DNA from: Hofstenia miamia
Taxonomy: Eukaryota; Xenacoelomorpha; Acoela
Length of the DNA: 35,135 bases
Direction: 5' to 3'
Assembly (NCBI GenBank): GCA_004352715.1
Contig: SCFE01000028.1
Span: 567,699 to 602,833 of the forward strand
The position numbers and the translations under genes are program-made. Shown piece by piece: positions 1 through 11,119 of this stretch (the first letter of the stretch is position 1; every line of letters begins with the position of its first letter). The notes under the pieces are model-generated. The model made no database searches. It saw nothing but the letters and a program-made list of their open reading frames with translations, and was not told the DNA's origin.

Positions 1-239
1 CTGCAAAATTGACCAACAGAAAAAAATAGGAATTTTATGACTTTTGGTTGCCCCAATTATTAATGAATAACAACCTCATTTCTCAATTAATATTAAACTC
101 TTGCGAATAAAAATAAATAAATATTACATAGAATACGCCCTGATATGACAGAAAAACTTGTTTTGTTGCATGACAACTGCCATATTATGTGAAAAATATA
201 ACTTTTTCATTGAAGATTTCATTTTTATATCAAGTTTTA

Positions 240-361
240 TCTCAGAATTTGTTAACCGGTAAAATCCGGTAAACAAGTTAAATTTTACCGGATACCAGAT
301 ATTCTAATCTGGTTGTTTAATTACCGATTTTACAGGATACCGGATCCCAGCACATCCCTAC
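240..361. mobile_element. End of a hAT-like element
   Basis: Read on the minus strand from 361, the segment starts TAGGGATGTGC and runs into CCGGTATCC/ACCGGT motifs, which resembles a terminal inverted repeat of hAT elements as I know them. A small hairpin (CCAGAT/ATCTGG) lies inside. The opposite end is not visible and may lie left of the window. The class call is by resemblance only. Confidence 0.35.
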
Positions 362-380
362 TTCTGGTCGTCTAGATATA

Positions 381-660
381 GAGTCAAAGCAAATTTATTG
401 CTTAATGTATACAAAATTCTACAAAAAAAAATAAAATATAAGCAATAAATTACTACAAATTATTATGTACAATATATAATAATATAATCAATGTTTGTGT
501 GAATGTTTGTGTAGGTGCTCAATGTTGGATGTATGTTTCGAATGCATGAAGTGTATTACCGTCCCCTAATGTATACTATTTTATTAGAAGAGACTGCTTT
601 AATTTTTTTCTAAATTTTTTATAGTTTTTTTCTATTCGCGTTTCATAATCTAAATTATTC
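381..660 (-). mobile_element. 3' end of a non-LTR retrotransposon, minus strand, truncated by gap
   Basis: This segment is close to the reverse complement of 1970-2259. On the minus strand it carries the last codons of a reverse-transcriptase tail, a 3' UTR and an AATAAA near 396. It has an in-frame TAG where the plus-strand copy reads CAG a few codons on, so the tail is degraded. The rest of the element is hidden by the adjacent gap. Confidence 0.6.
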
Positions 661-1660
661 NNNNNNNNNNNNNNNNNNNNNNNNNNNNNNNNNNNNNNNN
701 NNNNNNNNNNNNNNNNNNNNNNNNNNNNNNNNNNNNNNNNNNNNNNNNNNNNNNNNNNNNNNNNNNNNNNNNNNNNNNNNNNNNNNNNNNNNNNNNNNNN
801 NNNNNNNNNNNNNNNNNNNNNNNNNNNNNNNNNNNNNNNNNNNNNNNNNNNNNNNNNNNNNNNNNNNNNNNNNNNNNNNNNNNNNNNNNNNNNNNNNNNN
901 NNNNNNNNNNNNNNNNNNNNNNNNNNNNNNNNNNNNNNNNNNNNNNNNNNNNNNNNNNNNNNNNNNNNNNNNNNNNNNNNNNNNNNNNNNNNNNNNNNNN
1001 NNNNNNNNNNNNNNNNNNNNNNNNNNNNNNNNNNNNNNNNNNNNNNNNNNNNNNNNNNNNNNNNNNNNNNNNNNNNNNNNNNNNNNNNNNNNNNNNNNNN
1101 NNNNNNNNNNNNNNNNNNNNNNNNNNNNNNNNNNNNNNNNNNNNNNNNNNNNNNNNNNNNNNNNNNNNNNNNNNNNNNNNNNNNNNNNNNNNNNNNNNNN
1201 NNNNNNNNNNNNNNNNNNNNNNNNNNNNNNNNNNNNNNNNNNNNNNNNNNNNNNNNNNNNNNNNNNNNNNNNNNNNNNNNNNNNNNNNNNNNNNNNNNNN
1301 NNNNNNNNNNNNNNNNNNNNNNNNNNNNNNNNNNNNNNNNNNNNNNNNNNNNNNNNNNNNNNNNNNNNNNNNNNNNNNNNNNNNNNNNNNNNNNNNNNNN
1401 NNNNNNNNNNNNNNNNNNNNNNNNNNNNNNNNNNNNNNNNNNNNNNNNNNNNNNNNNNNNNNNNNNNNNNNNNNNNNNNNNNNNNNNNNNNNNNNNNNNN
1501 NNNNNNNNNNNNNNNNNNNNNNNNNNNNNNNNNNNNNNNNNNNNNNNNNNNNNNNNNNNNNNNNNNNNNNNNNNNNNNNNNNNNNNNNNNNNNNNNNNNN
1601 NNNNNNNNNNNNNNNNNNNNNNNNNNNNNNNNNNNNNNNNNNNNNNNNNNNNNNNNNNNN
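661..1660. other. Assembly gap of exactly 1000 N
   Basis: The run is 1000 unknown bases, a round number that suggests a placeholder of unknown true size. It separates two inverted copies of the same retroelement end, a structure that commonly breaks assemblies. Confidence 0.99.
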
Positions 1661-2259
1661 TTTCTTTTAACTAACCTAAATTCGAAACATCGTATGCTTC
1701 TATCAAAGACTTTTAATTGGTGCATAAAAACTCTAAAATTTACACAAAAGCATGACGAAGCATCAGTATATCGTAATAAATATAAAATGTTATCTCCGTT
1801 CTATCAAATTCATATGCATATGCTATCTATCTTATTTAAATTCAAATCTCTACAAACATCTCTCCTTTTCCTTAATGACTATATTAAATTAAATGAGCGA
1901 TCGCAAAAATTTTTGAGTTTAGATAAAAATTATAATGTCTTCCATCACATATCAATTAAATTGTGGAATAATTTAGATTATGAAACGCGAATAGAAAAAA
2001 ACTATAAAAAGTTTAGAAAAAAATTGAAACAATTTTTTCTAATAAAACAGTACACATTAGGGGACGGTAATACACTTCATGCGTTTGAAACATACATCCA
2101 ACATTGAGCAGCTACACAAACATCCACTCAAACATTGATTATATTATTATATATTGTACATATTAATTTGTAGTTATTTATTCATGTTTATTTTCTTTTG
2201 TCATGTGTTAGTTTGTAGATCTTGCATACATATAATGCGCAATAAATTTGCTCTGACTC
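1661..2259 (+). mobile_element. 3' end of a non-LTR retrotransposon with RT C-terminal tail
   Basis: An open frame at 1694-2107 (137 residues) ends with an IKLWNNLDYETR-type stretch followed by a Lys-rich helix (KKFRKKLKQFFL). This is the usual layout of the region after the reverse-transcriptase domain in non-LTR elements, where a LWN-x-LP-like motif precedes FKxxLK. A roughly 150-bp 3' UTR follows, with AATAAA at about 2241. No catalytic RT motifs are present, so this is a 5'-truncated or gap-cut copy. The family (CR1/Jockey/RTE-like) cannot be fixed. Confidence 0.55.
1694..2107 (+). pseudogene. Reverse transcriptase C-terminal fragment
   Basis: The 137-codon frame lacks the palm-domain motifs (no YADD). 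Only the C-terminal 'LWNNL...FRKKLK' tail is left, and the first Met is unlikely to be the true start because the element continues into the gap. It is the coding part of the retroelement end described for 1661-2259 and matches, inverted, the degraded tail at 540-660. Confidence 0.5.
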
Positions 2260-2935
2260 TTATTTTTCATGTATGTGTTATCGAACATAAGAAACCTACC
2301 AATAAAAATGATTAACAAGTATATATTTCTGTTAATATCAGCTCATCTCTATGTATTAATAAAATTTAATAAAAAATATTTGCAGAAACATCTGAACTGA
2401 CATATAAAAAAATGCATTTCTCCTCATAGAGAAAAATCCAAACTACGTTTCTAATATAAAAAAAATATTGCGATTGGCATGGTAATATCGCCAAAATATT
2501 CATACATTAATAGGAAATATTTGGCATAGGGTTTTGTAATCCCGAAAAAAATGTTCAATCTTATTGGGATGCCATATTTTTTAATTCTCGGGATTGCATA
2601 TAATGTAAGTTACTATCCATAATTTTCCAGCAATACAATAATGCATTGCAGGTATACTTCTGCATATATTTAGAATTTGGACTCGAATGCTGACAATTCG
2701 AATCAAGCTAACATTCAAATCATTCGAATATTGAATTCAATCGTCTATTAAAGTCGTACAGGAAAGATAACAAGTTCATTACTTTATGCTAGTCGATCCG
2801 CATGGGAAGCACATCCTAAAGCTGTTAAAAGCGCATTTAAATCAATAAAGAACTTTAAAGTTTTAGATATTATAGTCTAATCTAATAATGCTTTAAACCC
2901 ATATTGTATTTGATACATGTTTTTTTAAATATTTT
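2260..2935. other. Intergenic, nothing recognised
   Basis: AT-rich sequence with no frame, splice pattern or clear repeat that I can support. Confidence 0.5.
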
Positions 2936-2943
2936 ATTATCAT

Positions 2944-3672
2944 CTGGGGTAGGACCTGTGCCCGGTCCGTAGCCCGAACTCATAAAACTAGGCCCGTCAG
3001 TTTGTCCGTACATGTATCCTAAGCCGTTATGCCTGTAGCTAAATGTTTCTTAACTAAAATAGCTTGTAAATCATAACACCTATTAATGTAGTTTACTTCA
3101 AAAACCAAATTAAGTACATTAAGTCATACTAAGTCATACCTAAGTCCCGTTTCTAGAAGTTCTACCAATTTATCACAATAATTAACAACACATCAAGCAT
3201 TATGAAAACAATTTTAATGTTCTGCTGATTACTCATTTACTGGAAATGTATTTCTTGTATGAACTTGTAAATTACATTAATTCAATTAAAAGGATATGGA
3301 GCGTCGTAAGTTCACAACTTATGATTCTTAAGTCACAATTTACATATTAATGCAATATCAGAAAATGACAGTGAAATGAAACTCTCTGATTTTAAAAAAT
3401 TATTGTTAATTTTATGTGGCTCGGCATAATATTTTATGTGGTGTTTTCATTTTTTGTTGTAAATCTACATGAAGGTTAGTTTTCACGAAATACATATACG
3501 TAAATAGATATATAAAATTTATAGATACAAAGTACTTATCCGTCAATAAATCTAATTTACATCAAACAAATCGTTTTAAAAATTAATATCTTCGAACAAC
3601 AAAGTTCAGAACCCGTATGCCCAACCCGTGCCCGTACAATTTTGTCGGTGCCCGGGACGGGCCCTACCCTAG
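2944..3672. mobile_element. 729-bp non-autonomous hAT-like MITE with 8-bp TSD
   Basis: The ends are imperfect inverted repeats: left CTGGGGTAGGACCTGTGCCC, right (reverse complement) CTAGGGTAGGGCCCGTCCCG. The element is flanked by a perfect 8-bp direct repeat, ATTATCAT, at 2936-2943 and 3673-3680. An 8-bp target duplication is the hAT hallmark. The subterminal parts are rich in CCCG words, unlike the AT-rich core. There is no transposase frame, so it would have been moved in trans. Confidence 0.8.
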
Positions 3673-3680
3673 ATTATCAT

Positions 3681-4980
3681 TATCGAACGGAGACTCTTAC
3701 TATGCAAATAACCTACATTTTGGGAACAATTATTGTTCTTTTAACTATCTCAGTTAGCAGCATTTGAAATTATTGGCAACCATTCCGTGAACTATACGGT
3801 TAATCATCTATTGATATTTTTAGAATACATATCATATGTCTCTTTGCGGATCCACTCTTGAAATAACTTTTTCTCTCTAAGAATGTTTGAATTTTGCAGC
3901 TCGGTTTTCTCGAACGCTGTAAAAATATTGCTATTCTTAGATTTACCTTCTGAACACAAATTTCAGGTAATAAAGCAAAACAATTACCATATCGGTTAAG
4001 AAGTTTATCTGTTTTTTAGACTTTAAGCCCTAAAAATCGCTGGATGCCAAAATGATTTCAATTTCAATCAACTAATAAAATGAATATTTATGTAATTTGT
4101 ACAAATGATGCCACAATATTCTAGGAGCGCTTCATATACGCTCGCCACTGTCGTCTACACAAAGTGCTGATATCACCATTTGCCCAATTGTTCTTAGCTA
4201 TATTTAGTTACAATGTTATTATTTTAATATTTTTCTCAGTTATTTTGGCATTAAACAACACATATTTGAACATATTTACTCATGTTGGCTTTTCATAATG
4301 CCCGTAGCACATCCTATAGTATCTCTATAACGTATTTTACTGCTGCAGTGCATGTCTGTCTTCCTCTTTTGCAAAATGAAAATGCAATCACCCATATCGG
4401 GAACTCTGCCAGTAATCCCATATAATCCATCTTGTTATCCATTCTAACACAAAAAAGTCCTGGATATACCACAGCATTGATGGTTTGATTCCATAGTGTT
4501 TTGCAAAAACAACAACTATCTGATTTTGAATTTTTATCGTGTATTTAACAGTTCATTAGATGACAGTCAATAAAGTTAACGTGTAAGAATTTAAGTCTTG
4601 ATGCTGCCAAAAATAATTTAAAGTTAATCGTCAAATTGGCAACCGTTGCTTTGCACGCGCACATATAATGTCGGTTATTATACCACCGTTGTGAACGCAA
4701 TCATCTTTTTCCTTCTTTTGTAAATAAGGTAAGTTTCCATTATTTTATATGAAAACACGCAGGTGAAATTTAGTTCATTTCTGCAATCGGGTAAATGTTC
4801 AAATTTACAAATATTCATTTCGTCATCTTTTTTTAAATAGCGAGATACGTAGAGGTTTTGAAGATATTGCAATCCTATGCAAGAATGAAAATGGATTGGG
4901 TACGCAAACGGGAGTTTAGTGTAAGCCAACTTACGCAGTAGGCTGTTATGATAAACAGTCCAGCATGGGCGCAGTTTACG
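3681..4980. other. Intergenic, nothing recognised
   Basis: About 1.3 kb of AT-rich DNA. The short open frame on the minus strand at 4678-4929 shows no family feature and is probably chance. Confidence 0.5.
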
Positions 4981-4988
4981 TAGAGAAA

Positions 4989-5227
4989 CAGGGGCTTACG
5001 CAGGATTTGCTGACGGGGAACATCTTAATCATGATCAAGTGAGTGACCAACTGTGAGCCTTTCTCCCGCGAAAATTTTTGAAAGCAGACCCTAAACATGC
5101 ATTTCACGACATTAGTTTTTAAATTTTTTAGATATTTTGCTGAAAATTTTTTGAATTAACCAAGCAAGATCAATTTTGAAAACCTGAGGGGGGCATTTCA
5201 TCATTTCTCCCCTTGCGCACACCACTG
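4989..5227. mobile_element. 239-bp hAT-like MITE
   Basis: The left end reads CAGGGGCTTACGCAGG and the right end, reverse complemented, CAGTGGTGTGCGCAAGG, an imperfect terminal repeat starting with CAG as in many hAT elements. The flanks are TAGAGAAA (4981-4988) and AAGAGAAA (5228-5235), a 7/8 match consistent with an aged 8-bp target duplication. No coding capacity. Confidence 0.6.
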
Positions 5228-5390
5228 AAGAGAAATGTGGGTATTTTCCTGCTATCTTGGAAGTGCAGTACAAATCTATCCTTGCATAAAAAATAAATCA
5301 ATTTCAGTCTTTTGTACTTTAAGTTGTCACGTTTCGGGTAAGATTTGTGTGCAAATGTGTACTATGTGTCATGTTAATGTCCACCGCGCT

Positions 5391-5770
5391 CAGGCCCGTA
5401 GCCACGGGGTAGGAGAGTTAAAGCCCCCTGGAAGGTCAGGCAACCCCTCCTAGACAACAAAGCTAAAAGCAAAATCAGCATGTAAAAATTAAATTTGTTA
5501 ATTCAATTCTTGTATCATTGCTTTTAATAATGCAATTCTAATGTCTATTTTGTCTACATTTTCAAAAAAATTTCGCGGCGTTTCACTCCGCCTTTGGTCT
5601 CTTACTTGATCACTCTACTAGATGACCTCAGAATTCAGAAAATCCGCGTACGCGCATGGATGCAACAAAAATAATGTGGTGTACAGACTTGGTAAAATTT
5701 CACTTTATATTATAAAGAAAGTCGAAATTCCCAATAACCCCCTTAGGTGTTTATGCTGGCTACGGGCCTG
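5391..5770. mobile_element. 380-bp hAT-like MITE
   Basis: It has perfect 13-bp terminal inverted repeats, CAGGCCCGTAGCC at the left and GGCTACGGGCCTG at the right. The flanking octamers ACCGCGCT and ACCGGGTT match at 6 of 8 positions, so the target duplication is decayed or doubtful. No transposase is encoded. Confidence 0.7.
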
Positions 5771-5843
5771 ACCGGGTTATCTTTCTATAAGAAATTCAAT
5801 ACCTGATTAATATGAATTCAATTTATAAAAGCTTGTATTAACA

Positions 5844-5848
5844 GTATA

Positions 5849-5881
<33 letters not shown>

Positions 5882-6018
5882 NNNNNNNNNNNNNNNNNNN
5901 NNNNNNNNNNNNNNNNNNNNNNNNNNNNNNNNNNNNNNNNNNNNNNNNNNNNNNNNNNNNNNNNNNNNNNNNNNNNNNNNNNNNNNNNNNNNNNNNNNNN
6001 NNNNNNNNNNNNNNNNNN

Positions 6019-6050
<32 letters not shown>
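5844..6050. repeat. (TA)n microsatellite interrupted by a 137-N gap
   Basis: TATA repeats run into unknown bases 5882-6018 on both sides, so the true array is probably longer than shown. Confidence 0.9.
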
Positions 6051-6052
<2 letters not shown>

Positions 6053-6166
6053 AGACATAACAGCGTTGTGAAATTTCGATTTTTTGACATAACAATTCTT
6101 CAATTTTGACTATATTTTAATATTAGGGTAAAAATTGGGGCTTAATGGGAAAATGAATTTTATTTA

Positions 6167-6798
6167 TCACAATTTATCAGCACTACAGCTAAAATGGGAA
6201 ATAAAGTATTTCCCCAAGTTTTCAGACGGAAAGTTACGATATTTGCACATTATTTTCTTTAGAAGAGAGAAGCTTCTTTCAACTGAACATTTCGTAGGGA
6301 TGCACGATTGTAATTTTGCAAGTATAGCTGGACTGATATCTGGCGTAGAACAATTGAATATATTGAGCAAATCGTTTTGCTCAGTTCTTCGTTGGATATA
6401 ATCCCAAGTCACCTATCAATCTTCTTTGAAGTCAAAACACTGCAAGTCGTTGCATGCTTGGATCATAGAATATTTGCGGGTTTCAAATTTATCAATTAGT
6501 TCCAGAAGACTACTAGAGCACCGGGTAATCTCATCCGTCAATTCCATTTCTAGATCCACGCTTCTGACTGCCGTTTAGACAAAAATGCTTTCACTACCTG
6601 TTCAGCAAAGTCTTTACCCAAAGGAGCAATTAAGTTGGAAAGTCGTGCATAATTTCTATAATTGTCATCTTGTTTTAGCAAAAGCCTGTGTTTTATCACA
6701 AGACTTTTGCAATAGCACAGCGTTAATTCATTCCCCACTATGTAACACCGTCTCCGAGCCGCCACTAGTTTATCATTGTGCGCATTTCTTAGAAACAT
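6167..6798 (-). pseudogene. Decayed hAT transposase, C-terminal part
   Basis: The minus-strand frame at 6412-6167 has IPTKCSVERSFSLLKKIMCK followed by R-N-F-P-S-E-N-L. This matches the hAT C-terminal dimerisation region, where an S-x-x-ERxFS core is followed by 'R..ls.enl'. Upstream, 6798-6550 and then 6543-6417 in another frame (LEMELTDEITRCSSSLLELI) read like more of the same protein, broken by at least two frame changes near 6545 and 6415. It lacks the BED finger and the catalytic DDE region, so it is inactive. It is a possible relic of the source for the nearby MITEs, though relatedness is not shown. Confidence 0.6.
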
Positions 6799-6834
6799 GC
6801 AATTGGTGAGAAAACAGCAACCAATTTCTAAGAA
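6786..6834. other. Imperfect hairpin
   Basis: Arms TTCTTAGA (6786-6793) plus AATTGGT (6801-6807) pair with ACCAATT plus TCTAAGAA (6820-6834), with a 7-nt bulge on the left arm. It lies just 5' of the hAT transposase relic. The role is unknown. Confidence 0.5.
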
Positions 6835-7590
6835 CTGATTGTACTGTATACATTTGACTTTATTTCAGAAATTGCTAATTTTGACTTTAGTTTTGAAAAA
6901 TGTACATTTTAACTATATTTTGATCGTATTGACCTTATTGACTTGGATGTCCCTAGCTATTACTTTAAAGTTACTCAAATGTTGAAATGATCACTGTTAG
7001 GGATCATCACTGGTATTCATTTCACAAAGCCGTTCGTAGTAGCTATTCGATTTGCCGTCTGTGTCGTATTGATAAAATGTATAGAAATCTTGTGATCAGA
7101 GGCGCACTCAGAGGGGAGGAACTGGGGAAACGTCCATCGCCCTCAACAGAGAAGAAATGCTTCCATTCCACATGAAATGCTGGCCTATAATCAGTGGTGA
7201 ACGCAAGGTGTGGAACGTCCCTCAGACAGATTTTCAAAATTGCCTTTGATTGGTTAAATAAAAAATTTTTGATAAAAATATTCAAAAATTCCAATTTACG
7301 GTGGTGAAATACATTTTTTAGCGTCGAATTCATCAATATTTCCAAGAATTTGAGGGGCTACGTCCGGCTTTTGGTTACTCACAGCGGAGATATTCCCCGA
7401 TGGAAAACCCTGGAATTCAGGCTAGGCAGGGATTGACCTAAATTTTCTGATTAGATTTATTAAAGTCTAAGAAGGTAAGAAAATTTTAGAGATCACCTTA
7501 CTACAAAAGTAAAGGAGTGTTTCCTATTGAAATTAGAAACAGTTAAAAGTGCATCAGCCTGTATTCGAAACTCGCCTCACCCATTGATCT
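6835..7590. other. Intergenic with possible orphan MITE ends
   Basis: CAGAGGCGCACTCAGAGGGG near 7100 and CAGTGGTGAACGCAAGG near 7193 look like hAT-type termini, but I find no partner end or target duplication for either. The frames here show no family feature. Confidence 0.3.
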
Positions 7591-7596
7591 ACGGAG

Positions 7597-7599
<3 letters not shown>

Positions 7600-7631
<32 letters not shown>

Positions 7632-7757
7632 CTNNNNNNNNNNNNNNNNNNNNNNNNNNNNNNNNNNNNNNNNNNNNNNNNNNNNNNNNNNNNNNNNNNN
7701 NNNNNNNNNNNNNNNNNNNNNNNNNNNNNNNNNNNNNNNNNNNNNNNNNNNNNNNNN

Positions 7758-7787
<30 letters not shown>
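7600..7787. repeat. (TA)n microsatellite interrupted by a 124-N gap
   Basis: Alternating TA on both sides of unknown bases 7634-7757. Frames predicted through it are translated repeat (IYIY...). Confidence 0.9.
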
Positions 7788-7790
<3 letters not shown>

Positions 7791-8291
7791 ATCTTTCGAA
7801 GGCTTATAATAAAACACGCGTATCATCTATTAACAACGGTACATCCATTTAAATATCCGTTAACACCGCGCTTACTAGTATCGTCTAGTTGTGTGTCAAC
7901 ATTGTTACACAAATAGTTAATTAAGTAAATCTACAATATATATATATATATAATAGTTCTTCTCAAAAAAAAGCTGGGTGTGCCCCTGCTTGTGATGGGG
8001 ATACCTTCATTTGAGAATCCTGATTATATTGTCAAAGTCATTTGCGCATTGAAGTATTGGCCTCATTGATGACCTTTCCAGTTTCACATACATTTTAATG
8101 TGTTTTACTAATCCGCAATAATTGAGTAAAGGAGAGCAAAAGGATAAGGAAATATCAAAAAACAATTTTAATGGCAGAAGATATCAACAAAATATTAAAG
8201 TATGTTTTATATTGCTAAAACGTATTTTCAGATACATCTAGACAATCGAAATCACTGATAGTATTATTCTGACTCACCCTGTATACATATG

Positions 8292-8503
8292 CAGTGGTGA
8301 TAAAAAAGTTTGTTGTATTTTTTCAAATAGAGTCTTTAGAACTTGAAAAGCAATACTACATTTTAAACATCTACATGGTGTATTGTAATTTTGTTGTAGT
8401 CTTAAAATACACTAGGCTTGCAACTCCTATAACAGATACAGCATATAGATAAGTGCCAAAATATTCTATAATTCAACGTTACAATACAACAGACTTCTAG
8501 CCA

Positions 8504-8507
<4 letters not shown>
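8292..8507. mobile_element. Possible Tc1/mariner-like MITE of about 216 bp
   Basis: The left end reads CAGTGGTGATAAAAAAGTTT and the right end, reverse complemented, TTGGTGGCTAGAAGTCTGTT. The two share GGTG and then GTYTGTTGTATT with a small gap. Both ends border TA-rich sequence, so a TA target duplication cannot be judged. Confidence 0.4.

Positions 8508-8560
<53 letters not shown>
8508..8560. repeat. (TA)n microsatellite
   Basis: About 26 uninterrupted AT dinucleotides directly follow the possible MITE at 8292-8507. Confidence 0.95.
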
Positions 8561-8564
<4 letters not shown>

Positions 8565-8587
8565 TTTTTCGATTAATAGTGTTATTT

Positions 8588-8730
8588 TTCGTTTTTCACA
8601 TAAAAAGTTAGTTTCTATATCTTTGAGTTATTGTACTCTGAAAGTGAGATTGCTTAATTTCAAAATGTACCTGTTAGCATTTAGGTCTAAGCTAATCATA
8701 CAATATGACAAATTCCGAGTACTTATATCA
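8588..8730. repeat. Dispersed repeat, copy 1 (partner at 12401-12531)
   Basis: It shares long blocks with 12401-12531, for example GCTTAATTTCAAAATGTACC, TTAGCATTTAGGT and AAGCTAATCAT, then GAGTACTTATA. Both copies sit beside (TA)n arrays. There is no coding capacity and the element class is unknown. Confidence 0.75.
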
Positions 8731-9066
8731 TTAAATGAGTGGTAAAACTATTTCCTTCGAAATCGAAAGAGCAAATTTTTTTATTTCGTATGAATTTGTT
8801 AAAACGATCTTATTATTGTTGAAACGCTTAGCGGTTGATAAATTGCATTTCTTTCAATGTCCAAATAACTTTTGAAATAACTAAATACCATTTTCTTCAA
8901 TAAATTCACTCAAATCACGTATGCAATAAGAAGTAAAAAACCAATTTGTGCAATTCTTCAACAAACCTTAACCATGTAATCACTTAGTATACGCTATGAC
9001 AATGACTCGGGTGTACCCAACACTAAACATAGATTATTGTTAATTGATATAAAATCACCAAATTTA

Positions 9067-9099
9067 TTTATTATATTATATTATATTATATTATATTAA
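9067..9099. repeat. (TTATA)n microsatellite
   Basis: Five-base ATTAT/TTATA units are repeated about six times. Confidence 0.9.
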
Positions 9100-10930
9100 C
9101 ACCAATACAAAAGACAGTAGTTACCAACTTCCATTCTTGCATAAGAAATTCCACGTAAAATTTGATTTCAGTTCTTAACTAATTTGTTGCCCAGTGCATC
9201 TATAAGTATACAAATAGTTTTTTCCGCATTTCCAAGCAATTGTTTCAGAGCCTATTAAGGAAATTTACAATCCCATCTATTGGTAAATATTTGTGCAAAA
9301 ACATGTCTTTTGTGATTCAAGCGCTTGAAGGGCGGATTTGTGAAGGATCCGAGACAAACATACATGGAAACCTCGAAAACAATAACATATTTTGAAACAT
9401 CATATAACTATGGAAATCTGTAGTAGAAACTAGGGGTGAGTTCAGTTTTTAAGATTTTGAGGGACTAAAATTAAAATTCCCCTAATTATTTAGTGGGGTT
9501 GTTTATTTCCTTGAGGGGCTTTATCAAATGTTCGCTTTGAATCTGAGGACTTAGCCCCTCTCCCTCTTCTTACCCATGCTAGAAGCTTGTGCTAAAAGTT
9601 AGAGACAAGATGGCATAATGGTTGTTGACAACTTTATGATTTGCGGCATATGTTTATTTTATATCAGTAAAACCTGACAAATTCGGGAATTACTTCTTGT
9701 ATGTTAGAGCATTTAAAAATCACAGAGAATTTAATAATGCAGTTGTGTATAAAATAGATTCAAAATTTCGATTTTGCATTTTTCTATTTTAAACATAAAT
9801 TTATTTTACGTCTGTGCAGTAACAAACTATTTTGGAGGGAAATCCCATTTTTGTAGTCTTTCTCCTCGATCGACGGACTAAGTCCACATTTCTCAGCACC
9901 CATTCATCTCGTGTGGTGTGAGTCTTACACATTCAACTATATTCTGTTAAATATTCGGTAAGCTTTCGTTTATGATGCTAGAATAAGATTCACATTTTCG
10001 CAAGATCAACTGGGTCGCCAAGGACTTGTCATTTGTCCTAAATATAAGTAGTTCTACTATTTGGTTCTAAATCAACTCCGAAGATTCGGTACTCTCGCAG
10101 AACCTATTTAAAAGCTAAGAAGTCAATGGTTTTTGGGAGTACGTTAGCCATACATTTGTTAGGACATATTCAAGCAGGCCCAGTAATCAAAGGAATGCTA
10201 ATGAATGCCAACCATCATCTGAAATGTTTATTTATTGAAACTAGAATCCCCTAAAACTTTTCATGCAATTATCATTTTGAAAAATCAAAAAATACTCACC
10301 AAATAACTATAGAAAAATGGTCAGCTAGGCCTGAAAAATATTTTTAAAGGTTGATTGTTTTTTATTTATTTTTAATAGAGATGCTAAACAGGCACACAAT
10401 TTGCAATATTGAAATTTCAAATTATGAAATTTTCTCTGTGATTTGGCTACTACAAATAACGTCTTCCAATAAATATTAAAGCTGTAGATTTGATAGCAAA
10501 ATGTAACTAAAAATATTTTATTTATGTTTTATTAATGACATCATTTACTTAATCGATTCTTTGGATATAAGTTCATAACTGAAAAAATTAAATTTTTGAA
10601 ACATGTAAATATGTGCAGTGATATCTAAAATAGTTGAAAACTACAGTTATAAACTGTACCGATTCAAGTCACAATAACTTGCAAACTTCAAAGAAAATTT
10701 TTATACATGTGCTCCCATAATTTGCAAGCAAAAATTTAACGAAAGTTGATGCATATATTACCGGAGCTGCAGAAAAATATATCAACTTTTTTAAGATTCA
10801 ATATTCTTACAAATATAAACTTTTAATGTCATATATTTCCAAACTAGGGTCTTACGAAATCAGAATTATATTCCAGCGGTCATGTGATCCCATATACGCA
10901 TAACTTCTATTACGAATTTATTATGAGCGA
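9100..10930. other. Intergenic, nothing recognised
   Basis: AT-rich, without a convincing frame, splice chain or terminal repeats. GC-richer words around 9480-9590 (AGCCCCTC-type) hint at old MITE debris, but no element can be delimited. Confidence 0.4.
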
Positions 10931-10936
10931 TAGGGT

Positions 10937-11119
10937 GAAATACGCCCATCGCGAACTTCCCGGCACGTGGTATCCCTTCCTTCAGCCCGCACTGAGTTAT
11001 ATAAAAGGACATTTTACCATGCAGCCTGTAAATATCTGTATGATGGCTCTTATCCATGTTTTCTATGACAAACATTATTTGTGTCTAGGATTCCTATTTA
11101 TTGTATATGTACAGTACAG
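10937..11119 (+). mobile_element. Non-LTR retrotransposon 3' tail, copy 1
   Basis: It nearly duplicates 11260-11442 (offset 323 bp). Its frame ends SARTELYKRTFYHAACKYLY then DGSYP and a stop, which resembles the RT tail of non-LTR elements where 'R-T-x-x-x-K-R-S-F-x-Y' precedes a WNxLP-like motif. An in-frame stop lies just upstream, so only the last ~45 codons and part of the 3' UTR survive. It ends at an unknown base (11120). Confidence 0.5.

Noticed and set aside
655-1725. 356-codon minus-strand frame across the 1-kb gap
   Set aside because: Almost entirely unknown bases; the open frame is an artefact of N translation.
5235-5453. 72-codon plus-strand frame
   Set aside because: Runs into the MITE terminus at 5391; no protein features.
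5838-6095. Frames of repeated Ile-Tyr around 5838-6095, 7527-7916 and 12183-12410
   Set aside because: They are translations of (TA)n arrays and gap bases.
7100-7440. CAG-starting GC-rich words resembling hAT left ends
   Set aside because: Neither has a matching right end or target duplication.
8270-8290. TATACAGGGTGAGTCAG (minus strand), like a mariner terminus
   Set aside because: No partner inverted repeat found nearby, so no element can be delimited.
10990-11010. TATATAAAAGG motif resembling a TATA box
   Set aside because: It lies inside the coding tail of a retroelement and is duplicated with it; no gene starts downstream.
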